From: an uncultured Bacteroidales bacterium
Lineage (GTDB): Bacteria > Bacteroidota > Bacteroidia > Bacteroidales > F082
DNA length: 40,457 nucleotides
Direction of reading: 5' to 3'
NCBI GenBank assembly: GCA_946185535.1
Contig: CAMHJX010000027.1
Span: forward strand, 1 to 40,457
This document shows positions 24,871 to 32,929 of the stretch, in pieces. The notes beneath the pieces were generated by a model. That model was given only the letters and a program-made list of their open reading frames with translations, was not told the origin of the DNA and did no database searches. The position numbers and the translations under genes are program-made. The first letter of the stretch is position 1; each line of letters begins with the position of its first letter.

Positions 24871-27039
24871 ATGAAAAAACTTTTACTTATCAACCTGTTT
24901 CTTCTTGCAGCATCCGTTACCTTATTTGCCCAAGACTATAAAGTCCAGAGTATTGAGTACCTTCCAGATGTACTGAAGGCACAACTCGAACAGCGGACGG
25001 AAAAGCCGAACAGCGGACGGAAATGTGCAGTTTTGCAAATCGCCACCCAGAACATCTCGGTAGAAGACCGCAGCTCATTCGAATTCACTTCCGATTTGGG
25101 ATCCTTTATCCCAGAAAAGAGAATCGAAAGCAGTCTATGGATGCTTTGGGTTTCGCCAGGAATCACCTATTTGACCATACATAGCAATTTAGGAGTCCTT
25201 GACATCTACTTCCCTGATTATCTTCCTGACGAAATAGAGAGTCTCAAAACCTACCGAATCACCGTTGTGGGAACAAGACAAGTCACCCCTCCTCCTACTG
25301 AATCTACGAGTAACAGGGGCTACGGATCGTGCAAAATCGTCTTCATCCCCACTCCAAACGATGCTGTCATTTACCTTAATGGTGACTCCCTCGTTGGCAC
25401 AGGAAACAGAACCGTACCCACCCACCCCGGCGCCAATAATTGGAAAGTGGAACATCCCCTATTCCATCCTACGGAAGGAACCATCGATCTTGCCAAAGGG
25501 AAAACCGATACCTTATTCATCAACCTTGACCCTGCATACGGATACATGGAAATCCGTGAAGACTATAAAATAGATGAAAGTGAAGAGCTAAGTGTTTATT
25601 TAGACGGGGTACTGAAAGGAAAAGTGCCTTACAAAAGCGAAAAACTACCTCAAGGCTTTCACGAAGTAACCTTGAAAGCTGGCGACACCATCAAGGCATT
25701 GAGCCAAATAGAAGTCAAGGAGCATTTTATGAGCATCAATAGAGCCGATGAACTTTGTTGGAATTATGAAAAAACACACAATTTCACTGACAATCTTGAT
25801 TTCGAGACGGACTCTTCATTCATTGCCAAACCCACACGGTTCTATCCCATTACTGGTAAACTCACCATCAATTCCATTCCACAAGCAACCATCAGCATCG
25901 ACAGCATCGACTATGGACTCACCCCGGTAACTCTTGGCAATTTGTCGGTGGGCTCCCACAGAATCGAGTTATCCGCCGCCAACTACACCCCCCTCATTCA
26001 AGAAGTCAATGTGGAGGAAGAAAAAGAGACGCCTTATCTGTTCAGCCTGAGTCATTCATGTTTTGCCACAATCATTTCAGACCAGGAAGGTGACCGGGTC
26101 TTTATCGACAGCGTTTTTGTTGGCGAAACTCCTGTGACCATCGAGAGACCTTATGGTACTTATTCTGTTCTCTTATCTCGTCTAGGACAAAGTAGCGAAG
26201 AGGGAGAAATCACCTTGACACCCGACAACCTGGAGCCGACCTTCGATTTCTCGTTTGGCCAAACCGTAAACGTTGAATCGGGTGACCGTAGGGCTAAGCT
26301 ATACGTCGACAATGATTATATATGCCGTGCGCCCAACGCTGTGTATATCCTAAACGGGCAACATACGCTTAGAGCCGAGCATGGATGGGCTGTTGGCGAA
26401 CAAGACATCTTCATATCCAGGGACAATCCCATCGGCAACATCAACATCGAGACCCATACCCAAAGCCCAACATCTTTTCTATCAGACGGAGCCTTTTTCT
26501 TCACTGGCAATCTTGGTTTTCTCAACAAAGGGGGCAAAACCGTTTATGGCCTCAACATTGGTGACATTTGCAAAGGCGGTCAGGCTGGATGGTATTTGAG
26601 CCTCATGACGAACACTGACATGATCAGCCAATTATACAACCAAGACTACTCTGTGCTCAATGCCTATTTAATGGCAGATGAAGCGGGCAATGCCATCTAC
26701 GGACAATCAAATTCCTATACTGGGGAAAGGACGCTCATCCGAGCCTCGGCACTTTTCGGTGTAGCCTTGAAAATAGCCGGACCCGTTTACCTAAGAATTG
26801 GTGCCGGTTATGGACTCCGACGCAGTGCCTGGAAAAACACTGAAGACTCCTGGGTAATCATCAACCCAGTCAGTTGGCAAGACTTCGAAGGCTCCTTAGG
26901 ATTGCAGTGCTGCATCTACAACTTCGTAATCAACGCTGACGCACTGATTCCTGTTCAGGAGGTACTTACCAACTACAAGAAAGTGGTCGAATTCAGGGTA
27001 GGTTTCGGATTCTGTCTGAAGCACAAGAAAAGGAACTGA
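24871..27039 (+). CDS. PEGA-domain outer-membrane protein (paralogue of 32930-34057)
   Basis: 722 aa with signal peptide (MKKLLLINLFLLAASVTLFAQ). Residues about 22-140 form a domain shared only with the protein at 32930-34057: QDYKVQSIEYLP, RKCAVLQIATQNIS, LWMLWVSPGITYLTI and ESLKTYRITVVGT. Several PEGA-type repeats follow (about 150-220, 330-395 and 400-455, for example ISIDSIDYGLTPVTLGNLSVG and VFIDSVFVGETPV). The last ~200 residues alternate aromatic and polar residues like a small outer-membrane barrel (GWYLSLMTNTD, YLRIGAGYGLRR, EFRVGFGFCLKHK). It is 24 bp behind the LPP20/NTF2 gene and surely cotranscribed. Compared with the short paralogue it has about 350 extra residues of PEGA repeats. 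A 15-bp word (GAACAGCGGACGGAA) is duplicated in the gene near 24990-25021. Confidence 0.75.
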   Translation: MKKLLLINLFLLAASVTLFAQDYKVQSIEYLPDVLKAQLEQRTEKPNSGRKCAVLQIATQNISVEDRSSFEFTSDLGSFIPEKRIESSLWMLWVSPGITYLTIHSNLGVLDIYFPDYLPDEIESLKTYRITVVGTRQVTPPPTESTSNRGYGSCKIVFIPTPNDAVIYLNGDSLVGTGNRTVPTHPGANNWKVEHPLFHPTEGTIDLAKGKTDTLFINLDPAYGYMEIREDYKIDESEELSVYLDGVLKGKVPYKSEKLPQGFHEVTLKAGDTIKALSQIEVKEHFMSINRADELCWNYEKTHNFTDNLDFETDSSFIAKPTRFYPITGKLTINSIPQATISIDSIDYGLTPVTLGNLSVGSHRIELSAANYTPLIQEVNVEEEKETPYLFSLSHSCFATIISDQEGDRVFIDSVFVGETPVTIERPYGTYSVLLSRLGQSSEEGEITLTPDNLEPTFDFSFGQTVNVESGDRRAKLYVDNDYICRAPNAVYILNGQHTLRAEHGWAVGEQDIFISRDNPIGNINIETHTQSPTSFLSDGAFFFTGNLGFLNKGGKTVYGLNIGDICKGGQAGWYLSLMTNTDMISQLYNQDYSVLNAYLMADEAGNAIYGQSNSYTGERTLIRASALFGVALKIAGPVYLRIGAGYGLRRSAWKNTEDSWVIINPVSWQDFEGSLGLQCCIYNFVINADALIPVQEVLTNYKKVVEFRVGFGFCLKHKKRN

Positions 27040-27040
27040 T

Positions 27041-27300
27041 TAATCAACACAAACCGCCATAAATTCCCCCACGAAATCGAAGATTGATTTCATCGAAATC
27101 GAAGATTCAACGTAGTTAATGCTGAGCATTTCGACGCAGTCAATTTCCCATTAATCCTGCGGCTGCCATGGTGTTATAGTCCTACAACCCTGTATGGCTG
27201 TCGTACCACGGATGCCGCATATCGTTGTTTTTTCGCATTGCAAATGCTGATATTCTCGCCTCCCGAAATTGCAAATTCGGGAGAATGGGATTTTCCTAAA
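27041..27300 (+). repeat. Interspersed repeat, full copy A
   Basis: It begins two bases after the stop of the PEGA gene. Order: AACACAAACCGCCATAAATT leader; nested hairpin-prone insert CGAAATCGAAGATTGATTTC with flanks (about 27071-27142); TTTCCCATTAATC; long hairpin with TGCGGCTGCC (27158) and its partner ending in GCCGCA (27219); GCATTGCAAATGCTGATATTC; terminal CTCCCGAA / TTCGGGAG stem (about 27260-27282). The same order and orientation recur at 28222-28508. Confidence 0.85.
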
Positions 27301-27315
27301 CTTGCAATTACATTA

Positions 27316-27356
27316 TAAAACAGACCCGACAGCTTGACGAATCAGAGGCTGCCGGG
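27316..27356 (-). terminator. Intrinsic terminator of the Abi-like gene
   Basis: On the - strand CCCGGCAGC (27356-27348) pairs with GCTGTCGGG (27333-27325) with one G-U pair and a 14-nt loop, followed by TCTGTTTTAT. It lies 72 bp beyond the stop of the Abi-like gene. A TATCTTTG -7-like box at 27368-27375 just upstream also allows an independent small transcript of about 45 nt, but read-through termination is simpler. Confidence 0.65.
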
Positions 27357-27427
27357 AATCAACGATGCAAAGATAGATGTTATTTTTGAATCTCGCAACT
27401 TTTCAAGACAGATTTTTTTAAAACAGT

Positions 27428-28120
27428 TTACAAGCACATAATTTTTGAACAGGCATCATTCACATGGTCAAGCCCAAACATCAGTGATACTCCATCCAAG
27501 TCCATCCATTGGAACAATTTCATCATCCGATTATATTGATTGAGTGCATAAGAAGTGTCGATGGTGGCAGTAGGACGACTGAAGCAAATCGGCTCATGGT
27601 GTGCTATTCTGTTTCGTAATTTGTTGATATAGTCCAGCTCCTGAAAAATATAGGAATTATCATACTGTTGTTGTCGAGACGATATAGGTTTGTTCGGGAA
27701 AATACGCAAAAGAATTTGACCCATCAATGCATATACCACATTTGAAAACATGTATTTCCAAACACCAAACTCCATTTCGGAAAGTAGTTTTGAATGGGAG
27801 TAAGCGTTACTACGCATCAATTCATTATATGCTTTCTCTATGATTTTGCGCGTTTTGTCCACTCGGTGGTCATAATAAAGAGCCCCATTCGGCAAAATGG
27901 CATCACGCAGCCAGTCACCACCAAATTGTGCGGTCATCTGCTTGTCAATACGATTACGCAGCGCCACTTCAAAGCAACTGACAAATGTAAACATTTCCTG
28001 CGAAAGCTTCAAATTGTAACGATAGAGCGTCATAGCTCGTTTCGTATCGCCAGAACATGCTTGCACATATTTCCGCATCCTTTCGGGCGACATGGCTTCC
28101 TCAAAATCCGAATACTTCAT
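27428..28120 (-). CDS. Abi-like (AbiD/F, Abi_2) abortive-infection protein with HEPN motif
   Basis: 230 aa, soluble. It starts KYSDFEEAMSPERMRKYV and contains the Abi_2 helical core (LYRYNLKLSQEMFTFVSCFEVALRNRID). The catalytic HEPN-type motif R-x4-H is seen as R169-N-R-I-A-H174 in KLRNRIAHHEPI, the hallmark of this family and of many RNA-cleaving HEPN toxins. Predicted role: phage defence by RNA cleavage that halts infected cells. No partner gene is adjacent; it appears to stand alone. It sits between two same-orientation copies of the interspersed repeat (27041-27300 and 28222-28508), has its own -7 box and terminator, and is AT-richer than the housekeeping genes, all consistent with an acquired cassette. 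Confidence 0.85.
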   Translation of the reverse strand: MKYSDFEEAMSPERMRKYVQACSGDTKRAMTLYRYNLKLSQEMFTFVSCFEVALRNRIDKQMTAQFGGDWLRDAILPNGALYYDHRVDKTRKIIEKAYNELMRSNAYSHSKLLSEMEFGVWKYMFSNVVYALMGQILLRIFPNKPISSRQQQYDNSYIFQELDYINKLRNRIAHHEPICFSRPTATIDTSYALNQYNRMMKLFQWMDLDGVSLMFGLDHVNDACSKIMCL

Positions 28121-28139
28121 TTCATTTCTTTTTTCGCCT

Positions 28140-28147
28140 CAAAATTA
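28140..28147 (-). promoter_or_regulatory. -7 promoter box for the Abi-like gene
   Basis: TAATTTTG on the - strand (TAnnTTTG), 19 bp before the ATG at 28120. No clear TTTG at 19-21 bp spacing. Confidence 0.55.
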
Positions 28148-28176
28148 CAACAATTTCTCTACAATACTCTGTTTTT

Positions 28177-28210
28177 TTTGTTCCGCATTGCAAATGCTTA
28201 TATTCAATTC
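28177..28210 (+). repeat. Partial interspersed repeat (right-end fragment)
   Basis: TTTGTTCCGCATTGCAAATG and the following CTTATATTC match the right-hand third of the interspersed repeat (CCGCATTGCAAATGCTGATATTC in full copies). It lies between the Abi-like gene and full copy B, so two repeat ends abut here. Confidence 0.65.
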
Positions 28211-28221
28211 TGTTTATCCAG

Positions 28222-28508
28222 CCGCCCAACACCAAACATAACAAACACAAACCACCATAAATCCCCCACGAAATCGAAGATTGATTTCATCGAAATCGAA
28301 GATTCAACGTAGTTAATGCTGAGCATTTCGACGCAGTCAATTTCCCATTAATCATGCGGCTGCCACGGTGTGACAGCCCTACAACACCACCGTTGGGCTG
28401 TAGGGCTGTCGTACCACGGCAGCCGCATATCATTGTTTTTCCGCATTGCAAATGCTGATATTCTTGTCTCCCAAATTGCAAATTCGGGAGAACGGGGTAT
28501 GCCTAAAA
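28222..28508 (+). repeat. Interspersed repeat, full copy B
   Basis: Same parts and orientation as copy A, with a better hairpin: left arm 28355-28385 (TGCGGCTGCCACGGTGTGAC and on) and right arm 28397-28427 pair over 31 bases with few mismatches around an 11-nt loop. The nested insert with CGAAATCGAAGATTGATTTC is present. It ends in an AATTCGGGAG tail before GCCTAAA, like copy A. From 28509 to the stop of the large lipoprotein gene at 28616 there is a GC-rich stretch with GGCGCAC-TCCC-GTGCGC (about 28544-28560) and no gene. Confidence 0.85.
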
Positions 28509-28615
28509 ATTTGCGCGGAATGTCGGTACCGCAGTGGGCCGCCGGCGCACTCCCGTGCGCACCCCGCCTGCCAACTTTTTTGCCCTTGCCCGTCATGCAC
28601 GTGGCGGAACAAGGG

Positions 28616-31600
28616 TTAGTTCTTGGACGCGGAGCGGACAGGACGCACAGACCGACCATAGTAGCGGGAGTCGCCGAACATGTTGCAAACGCTCGAATAG
28701 AAGAGGAGGACCAACGCGTTGTCCGGAAAGTCCGTGTAGAGCGAACCCGACCAGTAGTAGCCGCCCGAGCCTGCATTGAGGAGACTCGACCCACTGCGGT
28801 AGCCGGCGGCAGGCAGGAAGAGACTGTTGCCGTTTGTCGCGGTGAAGAGTCTTCCGTTCACGCCGTTCTGCGTCGTCCATACATTCGTTGTGTTGCTTAG
28901 CAACTCCTGCCACTCCGCTTGTGTTGGCATCCTCCAGCCACTGCCCCATTGGGCTGTGGCTGCATCATCCTCAGGTAGCAGAGTAGTCAAGCCATCGCTT
29001 CCTGTGTATTTGGTGAAGGTACTGCCATCGCCGTACTGGTAGGTGCTCCAGCTGTAATCGCTCTTGGGCTGCGTCTCACCCCATGCAAAGTAGTAGCCGT
29101 AGTCTTCAGGGTTGGTGGCACCCACGTTGCAGGTTGCCCAAAGCAAGCCGCTTGGCAGGCCGAGGTCGACGTATTCATGGCCACCAGTGTTGGAGATAAA
29201 ATAGGCGACATAAGTCGCATTAGACGTCACGGTGAAACTAATGGTTGAGCCGCCGCCTATGGTCGTGCCGTTTCTGGTCCAATGATCGAAGGTGAAGCCA
29301 GGGTTGTTTGTGGCTGTCAAAGTACAAGTTTGGCCTTGCTGATATGGGCCTCCGCCGCTTACCGTACCACCGTTGCTCGGGTTGGCGGAAACGGTTATGG
29401 TGTAAGTCGGAGGAACGTATGTGAAGTTCGCCACCAAAGTCCGGTTGCTGTTCACGGTAAAGGTATAATTGGCTTGGGTCGAAACCACAGTACCGCTTTC
29501 CGTCCAGTTGGTAAATTGGTAATTCGTTGCGGCCTGGGCATGAACCGTGCATGATGCGCCTTGGTTGTATGTGCCGCCGCCGCTTACCGTGCCACCATTT
29601 GTCGGGTTGGCGGAAACGGTTATGGTGTAGGTCGGCACTTGCTGCGTGGTGAAAGGCACATCATCACCGTATGCAGTGCCTGCGCTGTTGGTGGCATAGG
29701 CACGCACATGATAGAGGGTTCCTGCCGTCAAGCCGGTTATGCTGCTCGTGAAATTGCCCGTGCCCGTGCCATCGGTAGTGTGGCTGTTGTTTATGGTCGG
29801 GTTAGAGCTCGTGCTCCAGCACACGCCTCGCGCGGTCACTGTGGCTCCTCCGCTGCTAGTCACGTTGCCGCCGCCTGTGGCTGTGGTCTGTTGTATGTTC
29901 GTCACAGGATCGGTCGTTATCACTGTCGGAACGGTAACATTCACTTGGAACTGCGCAACATAATTACCCGATTCGGTCACATTGAAACTGAACGGGTTTT
30001 GGGTGGAAACCTCAACCCCGTTTTTAGTCCACCTGTTGAAGGTGTAGCCGTTGGCTGGCGTTGCAGTCAAGGTACACACCTGGTTGTAGATGAAATTACC
30101 ATTACCACTAACTGTGGCTGTGCCGCCATTAGTAGGGTTGGCCGATGCGGTAATGGTGTAATATTGCTGCGTTTGGAAGCTCTCCTGGTTGCCATATCTG
30201 GTACCTTCGCTGTTGATGGCGTATGCCCGTACATAGTAGGTCGTGCCTGGCGTCAATCCTGTCATAGGTACCGTAAAGGTGCCAGTGCCCCCACTGCTGG
30301 CTTGCTGATGGCTACCATTGGTAAGACTCGGATTTTGGCTCGTGCTCCAGCAGATGCCACGTTCGGTCACCGTTGCTCCTCCGCTGTTAGTCACGTTGCC
30401 ACCGCCTGTGGCTGTGGTCTGCTGTATGTTGGTCACTTGGGCGGTCGTCACCGTGGGTCTGGTAATGAAATCTGCCACTAAGTTGCGGTTGCTGTTCACC
30501 GGGAAGTTATAGTCGGCTTGTGTGGAAACTTGATTACCGTTCTCCGTCCATCTTGTAAAGCGATAATCTGTTGCAGCCGTAGCCGAAACCGTACAAGATG
30601 CGCCCTGATTGTACGTACCACCACCTGTAACTGTTCCTCCATTGCTTGGGTTTGCGGAAACATTGATATTATAGGTGTTGGGGGCTTGCTCGGCAAAGTG
30701 CGCCACCAAGGTACGGTCGTGTTCAACGATAAAGGTATAATTAGCTCCTTCATAAACCACATTGCCGTTTTCAGTCCAGTTGGTGAAAGTGTAACCGTTG
30801 TTGGCCGTAGCACTTACCGTGCAGCTTTCGCCGTGGTTGTATGTGCCACCACCGTTTACCGTGCCCCCGCTTGCTGGGTCAGCAGAGACACTAATCGTAT
30901 GGCTCTGCACCTGGAAGTTGGCCATCAATGTACGGTCACTGGTTACGATAAAGGTGTATCTGACGCTGGTCGATGCTTCTTCTCCATTCTCCGTCGTCCA
31001 GTTGATGAAAGTGTAGCCCTCATTCGCTGTTGCCTCAACGGTGCATTGATCGCCATGCTGGTAAGTGCCGCCACCCGTCACCGTGCCGCCATTGCTCGGA
31101 TTGGCCGACACATTGATAGTGTATTCCGCGGGTGCCTCTGCCTCAAAGTTGGCCACCAAAATACGATTGCCCTCAACTGTAAACTCGTATTCCGCCAAAT
31201 CCCAAACATGGTTGCCGTTCTCTGTCCAATTCACGAAACGGTAGCCAGTGTTTTTCGTTGCCCTGACCGTACATGACGTACCTTGCGTGTAAGTGCCTCC
31301 GCCAGTCACCGTGCCGCCCTCGGTTGGGTTGGCCGACACTTGTATGCTGTATTCGTTGGCTTGCAATTCCTTGAAGTTGGCTACCAATGTGCGGTTACTG
31401 GTCACGGTGAAGGTGTAATCGGCATCCTCTGAAGCCACCTCGCCGTCATCGGTCCAGTTGGTGAAGGCATAGCCCTCGGCAGGTGTGGCTTTCACAGTGC
31501 AGTTTTGGCCATGGTCGTAGCTGCCGCCGCCTTCCACCGTACCGCCATTTTCAGGATTGGCCGAAACGCCAATGGTATAGCTCTTTATCTTGAAATGTGC

Positions 31601-32710
31601 CTTGTAGGTCGCCGTTTCGGTCACAGGGAAGGTGAAACTGGCATTGGAGGAAACCGTAGTGCCGCCTTTCGTCCATTTCTGGAAATCGTAACCCGTGTTG
31701 GGTGTGGCGGTCAAGGTGCATTCTTGGCCGTAGTTGTAGCCACCTGCGCCAGTCACGGTGCCGCTGTTTTCGGGTTCCACCTCAGCGTAGATGACATAGG
31801 CCTGCTTCGTGAAGTTGGCCACCAAACTGCGGCCTACCGTCACGGTGAAAGTATATGCCGCATCTGAAGAGACTTGGTTGCCGTTCTCCGTCCAGTTCAC
31901 GAAGGTGTAGCCCGCATTGGCCTCGGCGGTCGCGGTGCATTGGGTGCCTATCTCGTAGGAGCCGCCGCCCATTACTGTGCCGCCATCCTCGGGGTCGCAG
32001 CTTAGTTCAATCTCAACCGATGTTCCTGTTGGGGCTTCGGTCTCAAAGTCCAGCACTTCACTCCAGCCTGTCTTGCCCGCCGCGTTCTTCGCGTAGGCGC
32101 GTACATAGTATTTCTTACCCGAAGCCAAATGTTCCATGCGGACTAGGTATTCTTCCAACAAGCCTGCGGCACCTTCATAGCGTCGGAGGCTGTCGTCGGT
32201 AGGAACCGGGTCGCCGAAGGTATTCCAACAGATGCCTCTCTCGGTCACCTCAGTGCCGCCATCAGCCACCACCTGGCACTTGATGCGGTAAGTGGTGCTG
32301 TCGATTCTCTGCACCTCCAAGGCTTTCACCGTCGGTTTTTCCGAACTAAGCGTGGTAAAGGTCTTCGTCTCCGTATTGAAAGGTTTCGAGAAACCGTAGT
32401 CGACGGCGTAATGGTATTGGTATTCCGTGGCGGGTTTCAGTCCAGTCATTGTCACCGAGAAGTCATTTCCTTCCAATTCCACATCAAACTCACCCTTGTC
32501 AGCACCATTCTCTGCCAGGAAGACCTTGATGCCGTCAATCACGCCTGCGTAGGAATAGGTGCCCTCAATCGTCGCCGAGGTGGTGCCTACAGTCAGGTCT
32601 TCCTTGCTCAGCTCAAACGATTGGATGTTCGGGTCAGGCTCTTTCTTGCAGGTGACGAAAGCCAGCACGAAAGCGCATACGAGCAACATGGGTAAGGATT
32701 TGGTTTTCAT
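28616..32710 (-). CDS. Giant surface lipoprotein: ten InlB-type repeats plus Fib_succ_major domain
   Basis: 1364 aa. Probable lipoprotein signal with Cys21 (FVTCKKEPDPN); the lipobox is weak but Lys/Glu after the Cys resemble surface-lipoprotein export signals. I count ten ~70-residue divergent InlB B-repeats, each with the pattern SANPxxGGTVxGGGxYxxG, CTxxAT, GYxFxxWTxNG and LVANF. Four fibronectin-like modules are interspersed, three with the TERGICWST / YYVRAYAxNxxG pattern (about 125-225, 760-850, 950-1040). The C-terminal ~180 residues (EYVDLGLPSGLLWATCNVGA, WRMPTQAEWQELL, YYGRSVRPV) are a Fibrobacter succinogenes major paralogous domain. It is likely an extracellular adhesin or scaffold. 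Some repeats are nearly identical in DNA (29340-29400 and 29580-29640), so recombination could change the copy number. Confidence 0.88.
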   Translation of the reverse strand: MKTKSLPMLLVCAFVLAFVTCKKEPDPNIQSFELSKEDLTVGTTSATIEGTYSYAGVIDGIKVFLAENGADKGEFDVELEGNDFSVTMTGLKPATEYQYHYAVDYGFSKPFNTETKTFTTLSSEKPTVKALEVQRIDSTTYRIKCQVVADGGTEVTERGICWNTFGDPVPTDDSLRRYEGAAGLLEEYLVRMEHLASGKKYYVRAYAKNAAGKTGWSEVLDFETEAPTGTSVEIELSCDPEDGGTVMGGGSYEIGTQCTATAEANAGYTFVNWTENGNQVSSDAAYTFTVTVGRSLVANFTKQAYVIYAEVEPENSGTVTGAGGYNYGQECTLTATPNTGYDFQKWTKGGTTVSSNASFTFPVTETATYKAHFKIKSYTIGVSANPENGGTVEGGGSYDHGQNCTVKATPAEGYAFTNWTDDGEVASEDADYTFTVTSNRTLVANFKELQANEYSIQVSANPTEGGTVTGGGTYTQGTSCTVRATKNTGYRFVNWTENGNHVWDLAEYEFTVEGNRILVANFEAEAPAEYTINVSANPSNGGTVTGGGTYQHGDQCTVEATANEGYTFINWTTENGEEASTSVRYTFIVTSDRTLMANFQVQSHTISVSADPASGGTVNGGGTYNHGESCTVSATANNGYTFTNWTENGNVVYEGANYTFIVEHDRTLVAHFAEQAPNTYNINVSANPSNGGTVTGGGTYNQGASCTVSATAATDYRFTRWTENGNQVSTQADYNFPVNSNRNLVADFITRPTVTTAQVTNIQQTTATGGGNVTNSGGATVTERGICWSTSQNPSLTNGSHQQASSGGTGTFTVPMTGLTPGTTYYVRAYAINSEGTRYGNQESFQTQQYYTITASANPTNGGTATVSGNGNFIYNQVCTLTATPANGYTFNRWTKNGVEVSTQNPFSFNVTESGNYVAQFQVNVTVPTVITTDPVTNIQQTTATGGGNVTSSGGATVTARGVCWSTSSNPTINNSHTTDGTGTGNFTSSITGLTAGTLYHVRAYATNSAGTAYGDDVPFTTQQVPTYTITVSANPTNGGTVSGGGTYNQGASCTVHAQAATNYQFTNWTESGTVVSTQANYTFTVNSNRTLVANFTYVPPTYTITVSANPSNGGTVSGGGPYQQGQTCTLTATNNPGFTFDHWTRNGTTIGGGSTISFTVTSNATYVAYFISNTGGHEYVDLGLPSGLLWATCNVGATNPEDYGYYFAWGETQPKSDYSWSTYQYGDGSTFTKYTGSDGLTTLLPEDDAATAQWGSGWRMPTQAEWQELLSNTTNVWTTQNGVNGRLFTATNGNSLFLPAAGYRSGSSLLNAGSGGYYWSGSLYTDFPDNALVLLFYSSVCNMFGDSRYYGRSVRPVRSASKN

Positions 32711-32929
32711 ATCAAGATAGATTTAAGATTCAAAGATTTAAGATTCAAGATTTTATTTAACTACGGATTTCACGGATTTTGCGGATATTATCAAGTCGAA
32801 ATTTTGCAGCTTCGCTGCGGATTAATACAGATAAGCCACACACATTCCTCACTCCCATATTCCTCACCCCTCACTCCTAATTCTACATTCAACATTCAGC
32901 ATTCAGCATTCAACATTCAACATTCAGCA
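32711..32929. repeat. Intergenic mini-repeats
   Basis: Consecutive low-complexity tracts: TTTAAGATTCAA repeated (32720-32750), CGGATTTCACGGATTTTGCG (32764-32783), a TTTTGCAGCTTCGCTGCGGA hairpin (32801-32820), repeated CTCACTCC words and then ATTCAACATTCAGCATTCAG repeated (32886-32932). The last tract runs up to the stop codon of the neighbouring gene. No promoter for the large lipoprotein gene is obvious; a relaxed TAAATCTTTG lies about 20-30 bp before its start on the - strand. Confidence 0.6.

Noticed and set aside
27041-28508. Insertion sequence carrying the Abi-like gene
   Set aside because: No transposase is present and the flanking repeats are same-orientation intergenic elements found elsewhere without the gene, so they are not simple IS ends.
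29561-31867. Several long + strand open frames opposite the InlB-repeat gene
   Set aside because: They are antisense shadows of a repetitive coding sequence with no recognisable protein pattern of their own.
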